From Phymatolithon calcareum (lineage: Eukaryota > Rhodophyta > Florideophyceae > Hapalidiales), in the NCBI GenBank assembly GCA_977006965.1, contig OZ345379.1, positions 1,488,001 to 1,552,000 of the forward strand: DNA of 64,000 nt, written 5' to 3'. Below the pieces are notes generated by a model that had not been told where the DNA came from, did no database searches, and was given only the letters and a program-made list of their open reading frames with translations. Both the position numbers and the translations under genes were made by a program. Shown in pieces: positions 10,699-22,209 of the stretch (the stretch's first letter is position 1; the number at the start of each line of letters is the position of its first letter).

Positions 10699-11288
10699 CT
10701 AGATTCTTAAGAAATGAGAGAAGCGTACAGGGTCCATGAGCCAAGAGTGGTTTGAGTCCGTAAAGAAAGATGTGACTTCAGAGGGTAGTTTGTCAACCCA
10801 AAAATTATCTCCCGCTTCACTCCGAGCAGGAAGATCTATTTTCGAGGCGTTGATGGGCTGAAAATCGCCTCTGGACGCCCCAGGCGATAAGGCTCCAAGT
10901 AATTCTGTCATGCATTGCCATCATTCCCAGTCTGATGGATTTTTCCATTTGTTTCCGTTTTCGATTGGCGCCGGTTGCGGACGAGAGATGTTTTGCTCAA
11001 CATCAACTCCGAGATCTTCGTAAAAGCTTGCAAGTCTCTCAATTATTGATCTTTGTGCTCTAGAGGAAGAGGGAGACTCAAGTGAAGATTTCGATGAATG
11101 GCTTTCTTTTCCAAAATATAGATAATTCAATGCTTCAGCGATTGACTCGCCTTGGTTGGTATTTGCATTGCTTGCAATACGCAGTGGGAATGTCCTCTCC
11201 TTGGAAGATGAATTTCGTGGTATTTTTTCTTTGGCTTCTCTTCGTCTTGTCCACGCCGTTTCTTCCCCCATGCGTGAAGAGCGCTGCG
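10699..11288 (-). pseudogene. -1-frame continuation of the retroelement-like ORF, one internal stop
   Basis: Past the stop of the 442-codon ORF the reading continues in the -1 frame, through a Lys/Arg-rich and Ser-rich stretch (open down to 10921) that ends WKNPSDWE at a TGA. The same frame reopens at once with WQCMTELLGALSPGA and runs to 10699, containing FFTDSNHSWLMDPVRFSHFL. This could be a programmed -1 frameshift plus stop readthrough, as in retroelements, or simple decay. I see no classic slippery heptamer in the last 60 nt before the first stop. Nothing recognisable as RT or protease follows. Confidence 0.4.
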
Positions 11289-12617
11289 CTATTTGACTGC
11301 GCTTGCGAATTGCTGAGTCACGAGGATGTCCAAGGCCGGCACTGAGAGAGTCTGGGTAAGGTGTGCTTCTAGCATGGGAGTGACGCTGTTCCAGAGCGCC
11401 GATTTCTTGATCGTTCTGCCCTGTGCGAAACTCTCTTCGACTTTCAGGATGCAGTACAAGCGCCTCAGGGCAACCTCCATCCATGGACAGCTCTCTACGG
11501 CTTCTTTTATTGACGGGTATCTCAAAAGATTCAGATGAACAATCCTTCCAAGCGTTACTGCTTCCATTTCCGCAGCAAAAATTGTGTCTCGGGACCAGTA
11601 CTGGCGGTTGAGGACGTATGTTTCCACATTCATTCCACCGCACATTAGAGAATAAAGAATTGATGGTCCCATAATTGTTTGAACGCGAAGAAGCTCGCTC
11701 CAATGAGCGCGCCCGGGGTACATAGGAAGCTGACTCGGAAGTAGGGTCGTGCTTCCTCCGAGCCCGGAACGAAAACCCGTATATGAAGCTTCGTCAATTC
11801 GAGATCCAAGTCTAACACCTCCGATTTCGGTGATCTTTAGACGCGTTTCCGGTGCGGAAGTGGGCTCAACTTCTTCTACGTCACCATCGAACTGAATTGC
11901 TCTGCGCTTTGGATATGACAGCAAGGGATTGGAATTGTTTCCTTCCTCTTCATCTTGAGCTTGTTTAACGACTTCCAATGTTTCTTCTTCCAGCTGGAGT
12001 TTCCAGGATACGGCGAAAAAAGCGAGCTGGTAGCCGTCGGTGTTGTTAAGGGATCGAGGAGACAGGGTTCTATCAGCGTTTAGTCCGTGCTGGAGAAGGG
12101 AGTGCAAACCGGACGGATCATCTTGAGCCATTTTCTCGATATCTTCTGTATTCATGTCGATGATCTTGTTTAGGTCGTCTTTGTCTTGAGATGGAGTAAC
12201 ACCGGGGCTGGCGTCCCTTTTCAGATCATCTCTCATCTTCAGTATAACATGGAGTAAGGCGCTACCTCGGGGCCTTGAAGCCGATTTCAGAGCGTCGGGG
12301 GCGGAATCGTAGATATCTTTTAACTTTGCGGCAGGAAGCTTCACCAGATCCAGGACATCGATGTTTACAATGTTCCCATATGCTATTAGGGATGGTGAAG
12401 GCGGCGGCGGGTCATCGTGCATTCTTCTTGGGTGACTTCCATTTGTTCCGGCTGATGCACCTGAGCTGCCATCATTGTGCGCACCTCGCGTAAGTCTGGC
12501 TCGGGAGCGCACTTGATGTCCCCAGATCGAGTTATCACCGCCCAGATCGGGTTGGCCGACAGCGGCCGACGTCCGCAAGTTTGCCCGAGTACGGATAATA
12601 GAGCGCTTTGGTTCCAT
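11289..12617 (-). CDS. Uncharacterised 442-aa ORF, possibly Gag-like
   Basis: Intact frame from the ATG at 12617 (the frame is open to a GTG at 12761). The N-terminal 110 residues are basic and low-complexity (MEPKRSIIRTRANL..., later a run of Pro). A helical acidic middle follows, and a C-terminal half of well-packed helical sequence (MCGGMNVETYVLNRQYWSRD, EMEAVTLGRIVHLNLLRYPS). Overall this is the layout of a Gag or nucleoprotein: basic disordered head, helical core, basic tail supplied by the -1 frame. I know no close family. The surroundings are transposon relics, so a retroelement origin is the likeliest reading. A host gene with an overlooked intron at the 3' end is the alternative. Confidence 0.5.
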   Translation of the reverse strand: MEPKRSIIRTRANLRTSAAVGQPDLGGDNSIWGHQVRSRARLTRGAHNDGSSGASAGTNGSHPRRMHDDPPPPSPSLIAYGNIVNIDVLDLVKLPAAKLKDIYDSAPDALKSASRPRGSALLHVILKMRDDLKRDASPGVTPSQDKDDLNKIIDMNTEDIEKMAQDDPSGLHSLLQHGLNADRTLSPRSLNNTDGYQLAFFAVSWKLQLEEETLEVVKQAQDEEEGNNSNPLLSYPKRRAIQFDGDVEEVEPTSAPETRLKITEIGGVRLGSRIDEASYTGFRSGLGGSTTLLPSQLPMYPGRAHWSELLRVQTIMGPSILYSLMCGGMNVETYVLNRQYWSRDTIFAAEMEAVTLGRIVHLNLLRYPSIKEAVESCPWMEVALRRLYCILKVEESFAQGRTIKKSALWNSVTPMLEAHLTQTLSVPALDILVTQQFASAVK

Positions 12618-13149
12618 GTTGGAGACGCGAGAAAAGGGCTGTGAGTGCACACTTAGCCGCGGAAGGACAAAAGAAACGATTTCTCGATGCGGTCGAGCGG
12701 ATGGAGGCAGATGTTGGTCGGATGCACCTTGGTTTCTCGCCGTTGAGATGCGTGAGTTCACGGTTTTGCAGGTGCTATGATCCTGAGCTAGGTGTCTTCC
12801 GATACATTTGATTTAGGTTCAGTGTTGGTCGCCGCTGGACCGGCTCTTGTGGCGGTTACTGCGGGCTTCGAGTTAGGTATGACAATATCCAGGACACTCG
12901 TTGAAACGGATGGTCGTGCGGCCGAACGGTGCTGCGGTCAAACCGTATTTTACACGTGGTTCATTGTGTGCCTTTGCTCTTCGAGGCTTGGGATATTCGT
13001 CTTCGTCCCTGCTTCGATTGTTTGATGAACGTTCTTCTGTGTTTCTTGAAATTGTAATACTCTCAGCGACCAAACGGAATCCAAATCCATCTTATGTCGT
13101 CTCCCCGAGTTTCTTTCGTTCGTTGTTGCAGAAGGTGTTAATTTAACGC
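12618..13149. other. Intergenic, nothing recognised
   Basis: Short opposing frames with no family resemblance. Likely 5' flank of the ORF to the left. Confidence 0.35.
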
Positions 13150-13885
13150 CAGGATTTATCCTCGAGCAAGTTCTCATCCTTCACAAATTGGAATATCTCT
13201 ACTGGTCTCTCCCTGGACATATCTTCTACCGTTTTGCCAAGCACTCTTCCGATGAATTTCCGTCGAGAGGCAGCCCGACAGCGTATGATTAACTCTACTA
13301 GGGTACATCTTGCACACGTGGTCGTAGAGTAGCGGTTCATCCTCGCTGCGTCTATGGTGAAAGCATGCCACAGTCGGAGAGCAAATTCATTACGAGCTGG
13401 TGGAGTACCACCCCTGCACGTCTCTGTGAGATGTGCAGCTCTTTCAGGAGCGCTGGTAAGGTCACTGGTTTGCTTCGACAGAGCGGTTTTATAATGGATC
13501 GTGGCGCTTCCAGAGTGAGATGTATTGCTTGATGCGACACCAGACTTGATTCCAAAATTCCCCGCTTGGCGAGCTCATCAGCAGCCTCATTCTTCGGGAC
13601 GCCGCAGTGACTTGGTATCCAAACACACTCTATGAAAGCTTCGTGTGATATTACTTGTTCCAAAAGATTCCATAGATTCTGCACTCTTTCACCAAGCATC
13701 TACGGTCGCCCGTTGAGGGCGTCTATACAGCTGCGGCTGTCAGTGAGCTATGTGATGGTTCTGCCGCGCGAGAGCTGTACATTTGACACTGCCTGCGACG
13801 CATGGATCCCCAAGTTTCATGCCTTTTTGGACGTGCAAATTCCGGCTTTGCAGAGTATGGGGTCAGCAAGAGAAGTTTCTTCGTA
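13150..13885 (-). mobile_element. LINE relic with RNase H domain
   Basis: Minus strand, one frame with three internal stops between 13,699 and 13,885. LTDSRSCIDALNG is the DSrsai.al block of a LINE-type RNase H, and ECVWIPSHCGVPKNEAADEL with following AKRG is its C-terminal HcGv.GNe.ADelAk block. A tail follows that in living elements carries the C-C-H-C zinc-binding region. A string GCACTCTTCCGATGAATT near 13,242-13,259 recurs exactly in the LINE tail at 24.53 kb, so both belong to one family. Dead copy. Confidence 0.75.
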
Positions 13886-13964
13886 AATTAGCCGAAATCA
13901 AATGAAGAAGGCCAGGCAACGTTTTTGGACTGAGAAGCTCATCGCGTTGGTTTGTTCATAACAT

Positions 13965-14761
13965 AGTTGTGGACACCCGAGTACATTCTCCTTACTCTGA
14001 GGGCTAAAGATCGTGGGTGTGTAGAAGCGATCGCTCAGAAACATTCAATGCATATTATTCACATGACATGGTTCGCGCCCTCAAAATGGGCGCGACTGAC
14101 TGTCTTTCGACGCGGTCGAATGCGAGTTCTGTGTCGACTAGAACCACCAGAGAGGAGAAGAAGATATCAAGCGGGAAAGTTCTCCTTGCCCCTGCTATAG
14201 CACAAGAAGCGCATCGAAGAGACAGAAGAATATTCGGTTAGAGAGGAGGACACAGTGGAAGCAACGAAGGACGCTGAGTTCCTTAAGGAATTTGACTACT
14301 TGAAATAAGCCTTTCGAAAAGCGAAACAGGGAGCAATATCGAAGAACAATCGAAGAAGAGAAATAATCAAGGTATGGAAACAGGAAGAAAATGGAAGATC
14401 AGTGAAGATTCCCATTGCATTGACGAAACTACCAGGGATCCTCTTGGACGAAACGGCTGAGATACCGGAGGCAGATCTTTACTAGAGCGCCATTATGGAG
14501 AAAATCAATACTGGTGAGTACTTTGGTACCACAGCTGTAATTGAGCTGGTTGTGCTCCAACTCATTTTATTGTCATCGCAGATGAGCGCTGATGTGGAAG
14601 ATGCGTGCAAACGACTCACATGTGCACTTGTCAGTGGAGAATTTCGAACTAAGGAGGACATGAGTGACCAGACTACTCTACATTAGAAAACCGTTAGAAA
14701 AGCTAGCCCTGTTACTCCTAGGTGATGCGTTGGGAGCTTTTAAATAAATCATTACATATCC
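13965..14761 (+). mobile_element. Degenerate LINE 3' end (same family as 26.2-29.5 kb)
   Basis: Plus-strand coding traces parallel the LINE ORF at 26.3-28.6 kb: GRMRVLCRLEPPERRRRYQA against RERMRVLCRLASPQMRRMHQ, GRSVKIPIALTKLPGILL against GRTVKIPIGVPNDLPGVL, and EYFGTTAVIELVVLQLILLS against KYFGTGAVVELIVLQRILRS. The 3' end, GGGAGCTTTTAAATAAATC then ...ATATCCC at 14,761, matches the ends of the other copies. Several stops and frame changes show it is older than the other two copies. No target duplication was seen. Confidence 0.7.
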
Positions 14762-16772
14762 CTGACACTCTTTGCGCGTCCTCTATATATCTTATGAAGA
14801 ATGCTAACAACTGACGCATCGCACAGCCCAGACTGAGTTTCGGATAAGTCAGGACTGTGGTCAGCCCACTGCAACCCGCCGAATCGGTCGGGATTCTGAA
14901 ATTCTGCCGCCTACTGATGGCACCAAAAGCAGAGGCGACTAGCACTGCAGCGAATACCAGCAACAAAGAGATCTAATAAGTGAAATATTATATCACGGTG
15001 CGTGTGTAGTGCAGTGCACACTGCACATGATCGAGTCCGCATGACTCAGGATAAATATCGTTCATCCACACCAGTTTTTTTAATTATGCGCTATGTTCAA
15101 GAAGGAAAATGATCTCCTCGTGAGTCAGTCGTAAAGTTGTTGCTGTATCCTTCTGTTCCCTGTGTCACTTCAGCAGCGTTTCGATGCCCCATGACTTCGC
15201 CAATCTACCCTGCCCATTACACGAAAGAGATATTTGTAATTTTACATTGAACACGTGAATAGAGAGTGACTCCGTGGTTGGACAGGCACACTGAGCGACA
15301 CTTGGTGTACAAGGCCACTCTAGTCTATTCGGAGAATGTTTCGAGCCAGTTCAAGCGCCGTTCTCAATCGCTCAACATGACTTCGAATTAGGAATGCAGC
15401 CTGCTGCGCCGACCACGGAAACGCAGGGAACACTGCTGCCCATGCGTCATCTTGTGGAGAAAACAGACACTGAAGCAACAGCCCATCTCAAAGCAAATTC
15501 CGTGCTTTAGACTCATAAGGCACTTCAAGATTTGCTGTTTGACGCAACTTTGTAGTACAATCATTGCATTGTTTGGACGGACAAGCGAGTTGTCAGTAAT
15601 CCTCAAATTCGATAAGGTGAAGCACAGATCACTGGCGCTTCAATACATCAACGGAAGATTCCCGCAATCAGTATGGCGGAAAAACGGAACCAGAATTCGA
15701 CATGATACGGCAACATTGGACTTCAACCTGACGGGATGTGCTCTGAATAGAGACATCAGTTTGGATACCTTGAAAGCTCTAGATAAGCTCATGCTATTCA
15801 GCAAGGCCATCGTCGAGTGCATGGAAGATGAAGAAGCTCTGCTGTAGAGTCATGACTCGAAACTTCAGCACAGGCGATGAAAGGCAAGACGCCTAAACAG
15901 AAGGAGAGTCCCTGGTGACTTCCGCAAGGAGCGCCATAGGAAATAGGAGTGTCTATTATCGAAACTTTCGTAACCGCCTATGACATGCAGTAGTTTCTCG
16001 CGGGCTGCACAAGCTAAATAGCAACAGAGGAATCCGTCGAATTGGAATACATGAAGTTGTCCGTTTGACATATAGGACGAAAGGTACCTCTTCTGTCACT
16101 ACAACCACCCAGCCAGTGTTTGTAGGTTCCTAAACTTGCGCTTTGGGTGCAAATTTCCCCCGTGCGAGCCGCAAGTCTTCTTTACAGAAAGTAACTGGCT
16201 TAACAACCGTGCGGATACTTCTGTAGCATAGTGTTTGACGTTCAGTGTTCTTGTTACTTTCGACGTGCCCAGATTGGGATCAGCGCCGGTCGCAAAATTT
16301 TGTTTATTGTTTCTGAGTCGTAGATTATCTGGGAGATGTGCTCAATGATCTTACGTGTTGGGTGCCGGTCACTGCGAATTTACCGGTCTGCCCGTTGCGC
16401 GTTTCTCTATCGGTGAGAATTGACGACAACGAGCCACGATAATAAGCCATGAATTTGGCTTTAAGCTAAAGCCGAATGGCAATATTTATGAACGTTGCCA
16501 AGATTATGTCATGCAAAACAGAGAGACCGCTCCAACTTCTAGATCACCTTCTCATGTATTCTCGACTATGCAGGCCCCTCGATTGCGTGTTTGCGACACT
16601 TTCCGATCTGTATTCATAGCTTCAAAATATTATTTGAAAATAAACCATCAATCTGACAGGATCTTGAAACAAATCGCTGCAACTCCAAAATCCTAAATTT
16701 CACAAAACTTTTCAAAGTCCACCCAGGATGCGGAATTACGCATTGATCCACCATTGCCCCTCTGCGGATTAA
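14762..16772. other. Intergenic; one open frame of unknown meaning
   Basis: Mostly empty. A plus-strand frame open from about 15,392 to 15,847 has no early ATG; its last 80 codons (LSVILKFDKVKHRSLALQYI ... ECMEDEEALL) read like protein but match no family I know. It could be a relic exon. Confidence 0.3.
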
Positions 16773-16841
16773 CATCTGCACTCCGTGGGCAACGACTCTG
16801 TGGGATGCTCGTTTAGCGCCGGCAAGTTTTGCAAAGACGGG

Positions 16842-17690
16842 ATGCGCGTGTGGAACGGGGCTGACGAGCGCGCAGTCGTCGGTACGGCTTCGACGTTCGC
16901 CTCAAGCGAGGTCCTGCTCGGCGTCCCTCATCTTGTCGTTGCCTCCCCTGGCGCGTTGTGCCTTGGTCTGTACGACGCGCAGACAAAGACTGCACTTCCG
17001 CTGCGCTATGTTCCACATGAACTTGCGCGTGAAAAAGGAGTGAGCGCCGGCTGGTATGCGCCCGCAAGACCAGGTGCCCCATTCGAGGCAGTTATCACGC
17101 CCACCATGCGCTGCGCGCAGGCTACCAGGGGCTTCGATGCGCATGCACTTGTCGTTGACCTGAGCATCGATGGTGTGCCGGCAAACCCACGAGGACGCGT
17201 CATGGAGCCATGTTCGAAGGCTGAATATGTCGTGTCGGGGTTCGTGCTTCAGCGGGAGATTCAGGCGAATGGGTTAATTGTCAAGCATTTGCGTGAATTT
17301 ATGTTCAGTGGAGAGCCGACAATTGTTCAGCTTCGCGTACGGGGCGCGGTGTATGGACCGCGAGTAGCGTTGGTAGATGATGTGCAAATGTATGGGGGAC
17401 GGAGTGACGGGCCAGGTGTGCAGAGGAAGATCATTCGGAAGTGCAGGAAAAGCGCACATGTAATGTTTGGGCTGTGGGATATGCCGCAATTTGCCATCGA
17501 TTTACACTTGCGTAAGGAGGAGTGGCTTAGAAGGAAGGGCATCCTTGAGAACGGCTTGCAACTTGATCTGCCCAAGTTCGAGGCAATAGGCAATGAACAG
17601 AATTCCACGAAGGGCAAAATAAGGGATATCAGCAAAGTGCCCGTGATCACTGAGGAGGAACTTGATGCCGGCTGTATAGAAATTTTCTGA
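16842..17690 (+). CDS. Conserved-looking hypothetical protein, 282 aa
   Basis: Intronless and uninterrupted, GC-rich compared with its flanks. The first ATG is at 16,842; the frame is open back to 16,773, so a longer start or an upstream exon is possible. The product is a soluble beta-rich protein with no signal peptide or membrane segment. The order of features (mixed-strand start, a LSIDGVPANPRGRVM segment, a FVLQREIQANGLIVKHLREF segment, then FSGEPTIVQLRVRGAVYG) recalls the fungal DUF7918 layout: target domain, DGv..gr, then F.F..L, then a v.vr...v strand. That likeness is weak and needs a profile search. The C-terminal 90 residues are charged and end with an acidic ITEEELDAGCIEIF tail. 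Function unknown. Confidence 0.65.
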   Translation: MRVWNGADERAVVGTASTFASSEVLLGVPHLVVASPGALCLGLYDAQTKTALPLRYVPHELAREKGVSAGWYAPARPGAPFEAVITPTMRCAQATRGFDAHALVVDLSIDGVPANPRGRVMEPCSKAEYVVSGFVLQREIQANGLIVKHLREFMFSGEPTIVQLRVRGAVYGPRVALVDDVQMYGGRSDGPGVQRKIIRKCRKSAHVMFGLWDMPQFAIDLHLRKEEWLRRKGILENGLQLDLPKFEAIGNEQNSTKGKIRDISKVPVITEEELDAGCIEIF

Positions 17691-18091
17691 CATTCTAACT
17701 TGTAGTAGTTGTTCAGGTTCAGACGCGTATCACTATTGGACTATATATCTGTAAAGTAGAAGTAGCCACACAACCTCTGCTAAAGTGGTCAAAGGACTTT
17801 TGGAGACGACGATATGTTGAATGAGTGCCCTAAATCGCATGGCGGCACGGATTCAGTGCCGTCTCCAAATGCCCATTACGTCTGTGAAATACACAGAGCA
17901 AAAAACTGTACTATCGTCCAATAATGAGGGAGTACCACCATCGCCATTTAAGGCTTCACCTCGACAGCAGATCTACTTGTCTCACTCAAAACAGTCACAA
18001 AAGCACAATTCCTCGCACAGTGTACCTACCATTCAGGACCGTTTCCAGCGGCAGGCAGAGAACAAGGAGTGCTTTCCTAGTTACCTTGCAG
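17691..18091. other. Intergenic, nothing recognised
   Basis: Downstream flank of the 282-aa gene. A short plus-strand frame (17,821-18,126) runs into the repeat that follows and looks spurious. Confidence 0.35.
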
Positions 18092-18188
18092 AAATAACGC
18101 CCTGCCGTAACCTAAGTAGAAGATAATTCAGCAATTAAGCACTGCCTTGCGAGTCTCATCAGCGGGGAGAAAGCAGTTTACATACATA
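18092..18188 (+). repeat. Dispersed repeat shared with 29.5 kb
   Basis: The stretch with CCCTGCCGTAACCTAAGTAG, then AAGCACTGCCTTGCGAG and GAAAGCAGTTTACATAC, pairs with 29,502-29,579 (CCCTGCCGTAATCTAAGTAG, AAGCACTGCTTGCTAG, TAAGCAATCATTATATAC). Same order, same strand, a few small indels. The family is unknown. The second copy abuts the SSU rRNA 3' fragment; this one does not. Confidence 0.6.
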
Positions 18189-19980
18189 CGTACCGTTCAG
18201 GACTGGATTAGAAACAAGCATTGAGAAAACTTAGTTGAGCTAGATTCCTAGAAAACGTTTTCCGCTTTCCCAAAACTCAGTAGCCACCATGACCATACAT
18301 CTGACAAAAACTGAAACGATAACGACACTAGCGATACAACCCTCAATACCATTTTCTCTGCACGTGGACATTGGTAGCTGCTGAGCTCCACGCCATCTAC
18401 ATTGCCCGAAATTTAGACTTCCCCGCGACAAGCTGATGCACCGGCTCTTCCAGAGTATTGGCAGCCACCAGTCCTCATTGCACGGAGGCTTAGCGTGAGC
18501 AAGCTAATAAGAAGTATCCTGATGTGTCAGAGCCTGTCCGATGGATGCTTTCAATGAACATGAGCCTCTGAGAGGAAGATAACGAAGCGATGAATTGCGA
18601 TGGCTGCTGGCGCAGGTGAGGTGCACTATATCGACAACATTTCGAGTGCACAAAACTGCTTCTAAGACTTTGAAGCGCCAGGGTCATCCCTTATCCGGCC
18701 GGAGCAATAACACAGATAGGAAGATGCACAGCTGCAACATTTCGGGCAGTCCGTGATATTTTCAATGTGCGTTAACAGCGCTGAGGCTCATGGGAACTGC
18801 ACGCCATACAGTTCCACCGCAATGCAACAGCATTGTAAAGAGCGTGGCTTTATGTAGAGATTCCGGTAGACGCAATCCGGCCTCCCAATCTAAACTGCGT
18901 CGGGCATGAAAAATGTCACTGCAGGACTGTCGAATTGCTGAAAAAGCTCCCGGAACGATGACGTTTGGTACGAGCGGCGGAGGAGCCTCATGAGGTGCAG
19001 ATGGTGAAAAGATTACAATATAATTCTGGCAAGATATGTCTAACTACCACCCTCTGGTATAGTTTACTGTAAATGCATCCTTCAACAACTCGTGAATGTA
19101 CAGTATTGTACATTCGCTTTTTTTAAAACAAATCGCTGTGTGGATATGATCGAGAATTAAAACCCCGTGATCCAATTCAAGTCGAGAAAACACAGACTTT
19201 GGGCAGTCAAGTGGTTTTTCGGCCGCTTCTCCCGCGAAACCCCTAGGCGTATGTCGACAACTACGACGAACTAGCAACGATGCTGTTGGAAACCCTTCAA
19301 CTCAACCTAACGCAACCACAAATGGATGACAGAGCAGAAGAGGAAGTGAAACAAGCGATGGACAAATTAATGATGCTAGAAATCGAGACGAAAGACGAGA
19401 TGATGGTGTGATGATGGAGGCGAGACGTTGTAGTTTCCCCCGGAAGGGTTACAGCAAATTGCAAAGCTGCTCTGGTGCTGGCGTGTGCCGGCGTTGAGGG
19501 CTTCTAAAATAAAAACATACAATTTCCCCCCTTTATTTTTTAGGATTTGTAAGATTTCTGCCTAAATCTCGGGGTTGCAGCAACGCCGATCCTCTCTGTA
19601 AGTCGACTTGTTCAATCTGGGAAGGAACGGCAGTCTTCAGCTTCAACTTGATGAAACTCATAACCAGCTTTCAAGAAAGAAATCCCTTGTGAAACCAAAC
19701 AGCGCAATACTTCGGAAACGCAAGTTTTGGACCAGCTACTCTATCGAGGTCGCACAAATACACCATCGGCGACTAATATATTGGAAGTCACCATTTGAAT
19801 AATCAGCGTGAACCTGCTGATGTATCGAAAGACGCGCGACCACCACGACTGACCAAGCAATGACACCTATCCGCAGAAATCAGAGGAACGTTTCCCTTCC
19901 GCTAATGCCAGGTCGCCGTTCTAGGCCTGCAGGTGTGACGCTCCTGCAAGAGTTCAGACCTCAGTCCTGAATGAATCGCA
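18189..19980. other. Intergenic, nothing recognised
   Basis: About 1.8 kb with only short random-looking frames on both strands. No repeat, RNA gene or coding signal that I can name. Confidence 0.4.
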
Positions 19981-20323
19981 GTTTCTATCAAAGCATTGGA
20001 AAAAATAATTGCTATTGTAATTATTTAAATTATTGTTCCAATAATTTATTCCTGAGTCTCGCATATTTATTGTATTTATTGAGATCGTCGTGGTTGCGAC
20101 AATTATTGTATCGGACTCCTCATTTTTTCGATCCGGTTATTCTATCGCGACAGAAAGTAGCAAGAAGGATCCAATAATTCGGGGAATAACCAGTTATTTA
20201 TACCTCGCTGAACTTGAATACAATAATTTATTGCTTCTGCGTTCAACAATAAATTATTTATTCTCGACACTTTTCGAGAAAAGAATAAAAATAAATAAAT
20301 AATTCCAATGCTTTGGTTTCTAT
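19981..20323. mobile_element. hAT-type MITE with 8-bp target-site duplication
   Basis: A 327-bp AT-rich element (19,989-20,315) with perfect 13-bp terminal inverted repeats, CAAAGCATTGGAA at the left and TTCCAATGCTTTG at the right. It is flanked on both sides by the exact 8-mer GTTTCTAT (19,981-19,988 and 20,316-20,323). An 8-bp duplication with CA-starting termini is the hallmark of hAT transposons. The interior has no transposase and is rich in AATAATTTATT words that pair with each other. Intact ends and duplication suggest a recent insertion. Confidence 0.88.
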
Positions 20324-20746
20324 GCCCTGATCTTTTGCGTGCGTTTTTATTGGTCCTGCTCTCCTTCTTACTGCCTTGTATTGCGCAATAATGTCAATTT
20401 CAGTTAAGCAATTTGATACTCATTCTTGATTGCAGACATTGTTGCACACCCGGCACGAAACTCTTATTGTCGTAGCTGCACTCTCACTACCAGGAAGCTG
20501 ATATGTCTTTCATTTCGTTTTTTCTTGTCCCAAGTTCGGAAACGCATATTAATCTTGTCCCCTTGCACTGTTGAAAGTACCGGAGGGGATGTTTAATGAG
20601 TTTAAAAGGCTCTCAAAACTCACTTTCGAGTAAGGGTCAGTCTTCGCTGCCCGAAGCTAAAGTAGTCTCTTTCGTAATTCATTTACAGACGCTATGTCCA
20701 TTCGATACATCAGCAAGGTAAGTACGGCTCTTGAAAACATAATTTT
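20324..20746. other. Intergenic between MITE and beta-helix gene
   Basis: 3' flank of the beta-helix gene. No coding signal or repeat recognised. Confidence 0.35.
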
Positions 20747-22151
20747 CTACAACGTCGTTCGAATCGCATTCTGGTCCCCTGACGCAAACCCGTTATTCCC
20801 TGTGTTAACGGCCTGTGCGTTGGGGTCCACGATGATAGTTTCCGTGAGACGATATTGCGGATTAATAACTTGCTCAGTGACACCAGTAGACGAAAACTGG
20901 TTTCCCACAGCAGTAACTCTCTTGACATATCCGTGTCCCTCATCCGCATTATCGCTCGTGCTCAACGGATCGCATTTGATATTGGTATTGGACAAATATC
21001 CTTGCGTCTCGTACCCACCGGCCACAAAATCCCCATAGAAGCTACCAGTTGCAGAATTTCCACTGAATGTAATGTCTTGTGTCGTTACACAATTCTCCCC
21101 TCCGGCCTCGTATCCCCATGGTGCGTTCACCACTACGTTATTCTTCACTGTGATTTGGCGTGCCCCGTCAACGTAGATTGCGGCTGCCCAACTTGCCACA
21201 TTCCCGTAAGCTGGATTCCCAACAGTCGACATATTCTCCACAAAGTTGTCCTCAATCCAACCGATTCGGGCTGCATCGTAGGTCCCGGGGACGACTCGCC
21301 CGTTCACTGTTGTCGTTGGCGATGTGCCCTCACCCCCTGTTTCACATCATTCATGCGGTGAAAAGAAGAAGTAGGAAGGGTGAACATTCTGTGCGCGTCT
21401 TAACATGAGTGCCAGAAAAGCGGCGGAAGCGTGTGATAAACTTACCAATGGCGTCAATGGCGATGTTGTTAATGTCATAAACGTCATTGTTGGAAATGAT
21501 CCAATGCTTTACATTCCCATTGATCACAATCGCTTCACTCGATCCAAGCTTCATATCGAACACCTCATTCCCATCAATGATCACATGTTGCACCGCGGCA
21601 GCATCAGTCGCACCAGTACCGCGAACAACAATCGCATGCGCATCGCCCCCACCCGCATTAAAGTCACGAAACTTGCAGCTCTTCACGGCGACAAACGCAA
21701 TGTTAGCACCATCAATTTCAACACCGGCATGGTAGCTAGCGGAATGCCCCTGAATTTCGAGACCCTGTATGACGATATGGTTCTTTCCACTGCCGATGCG
21801 CACAAACGCCATATTTCCGGACCCGGTCAGCACCACGCCGGGGCCACCGACGATCATTGTCCGCGAACGTGTCACGGTGAATCCGCTCGTGCCGGACGGT
21901 TTGCCGTTGATGTAGACACGGCAGTATCCAGAGCTACCGCCGACAAGGCCGTTGCATTGCGCGATCTTGGCCTCTACGTCGTCACCGGTGTTGACAACCA
22001 CCGTGTTCGTCGATGGAAAGCTTGACATGAAGGCCTGGTTCGGGCGCTGCGAATCAGGCACGGTAATGGCGCCCCAGGCGGCGTCGGCATTAGGCAGGCT
22101 ACAGATGACGACGAAGGCGAATGCAGAGAGCGCTGGAAGATAACGCGGCAT
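20747..22151 (-). CDS. Secreted right-handed parallel beta-helix protein (two exons)
   Basis: Start ATG at 22,151. Exon 1 is 22,151-21,446, then a 109-bp intron (21,445-21,337; donor GTAAGT, acceptor CAG), then exon 2, 21,336-20,747. The total is 1296 nt, giving 431 aa. The splice restores ...IAIDAIG-GEGTSPTTTVNGR. Residues 1-23 are a clear signal peptide (MPRYLPALSAFAFVVICSLP, then NADA before AWG). The rest shows repeated beta-helix rungs: GLEIQGHSASYHAGVEIDGA, VKSCKFRDF, HVIIDGNEVFDM, WIISNNDVYDI, WIEDNFVENMS, ITVKNNVVVNAP. Many lyases, hydrolases and epimerases of cell-wall polysaccharides have this fold. I see no conserved lyase triad, so the reaction is open; a role in extracellular matrix polysaccharide is inferred. 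A TATTTAAA box lies 59 bp upstream. Confidence 0.8.
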
Positions 22152-22209
22152 GATGAACAGTTGTGATGGTAGGGCATAGTGCCATGTCCCCCGGTGGGCA
22201 CAGTGAAAG

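Noticed and set aside
21405-22025. 206-codon plus-strand frame across the beta-helix gene
   Set aside because: Antisense shadow of exon 1, which has a signal peptide, helix rungs and consensus splice sites on the minus strand.
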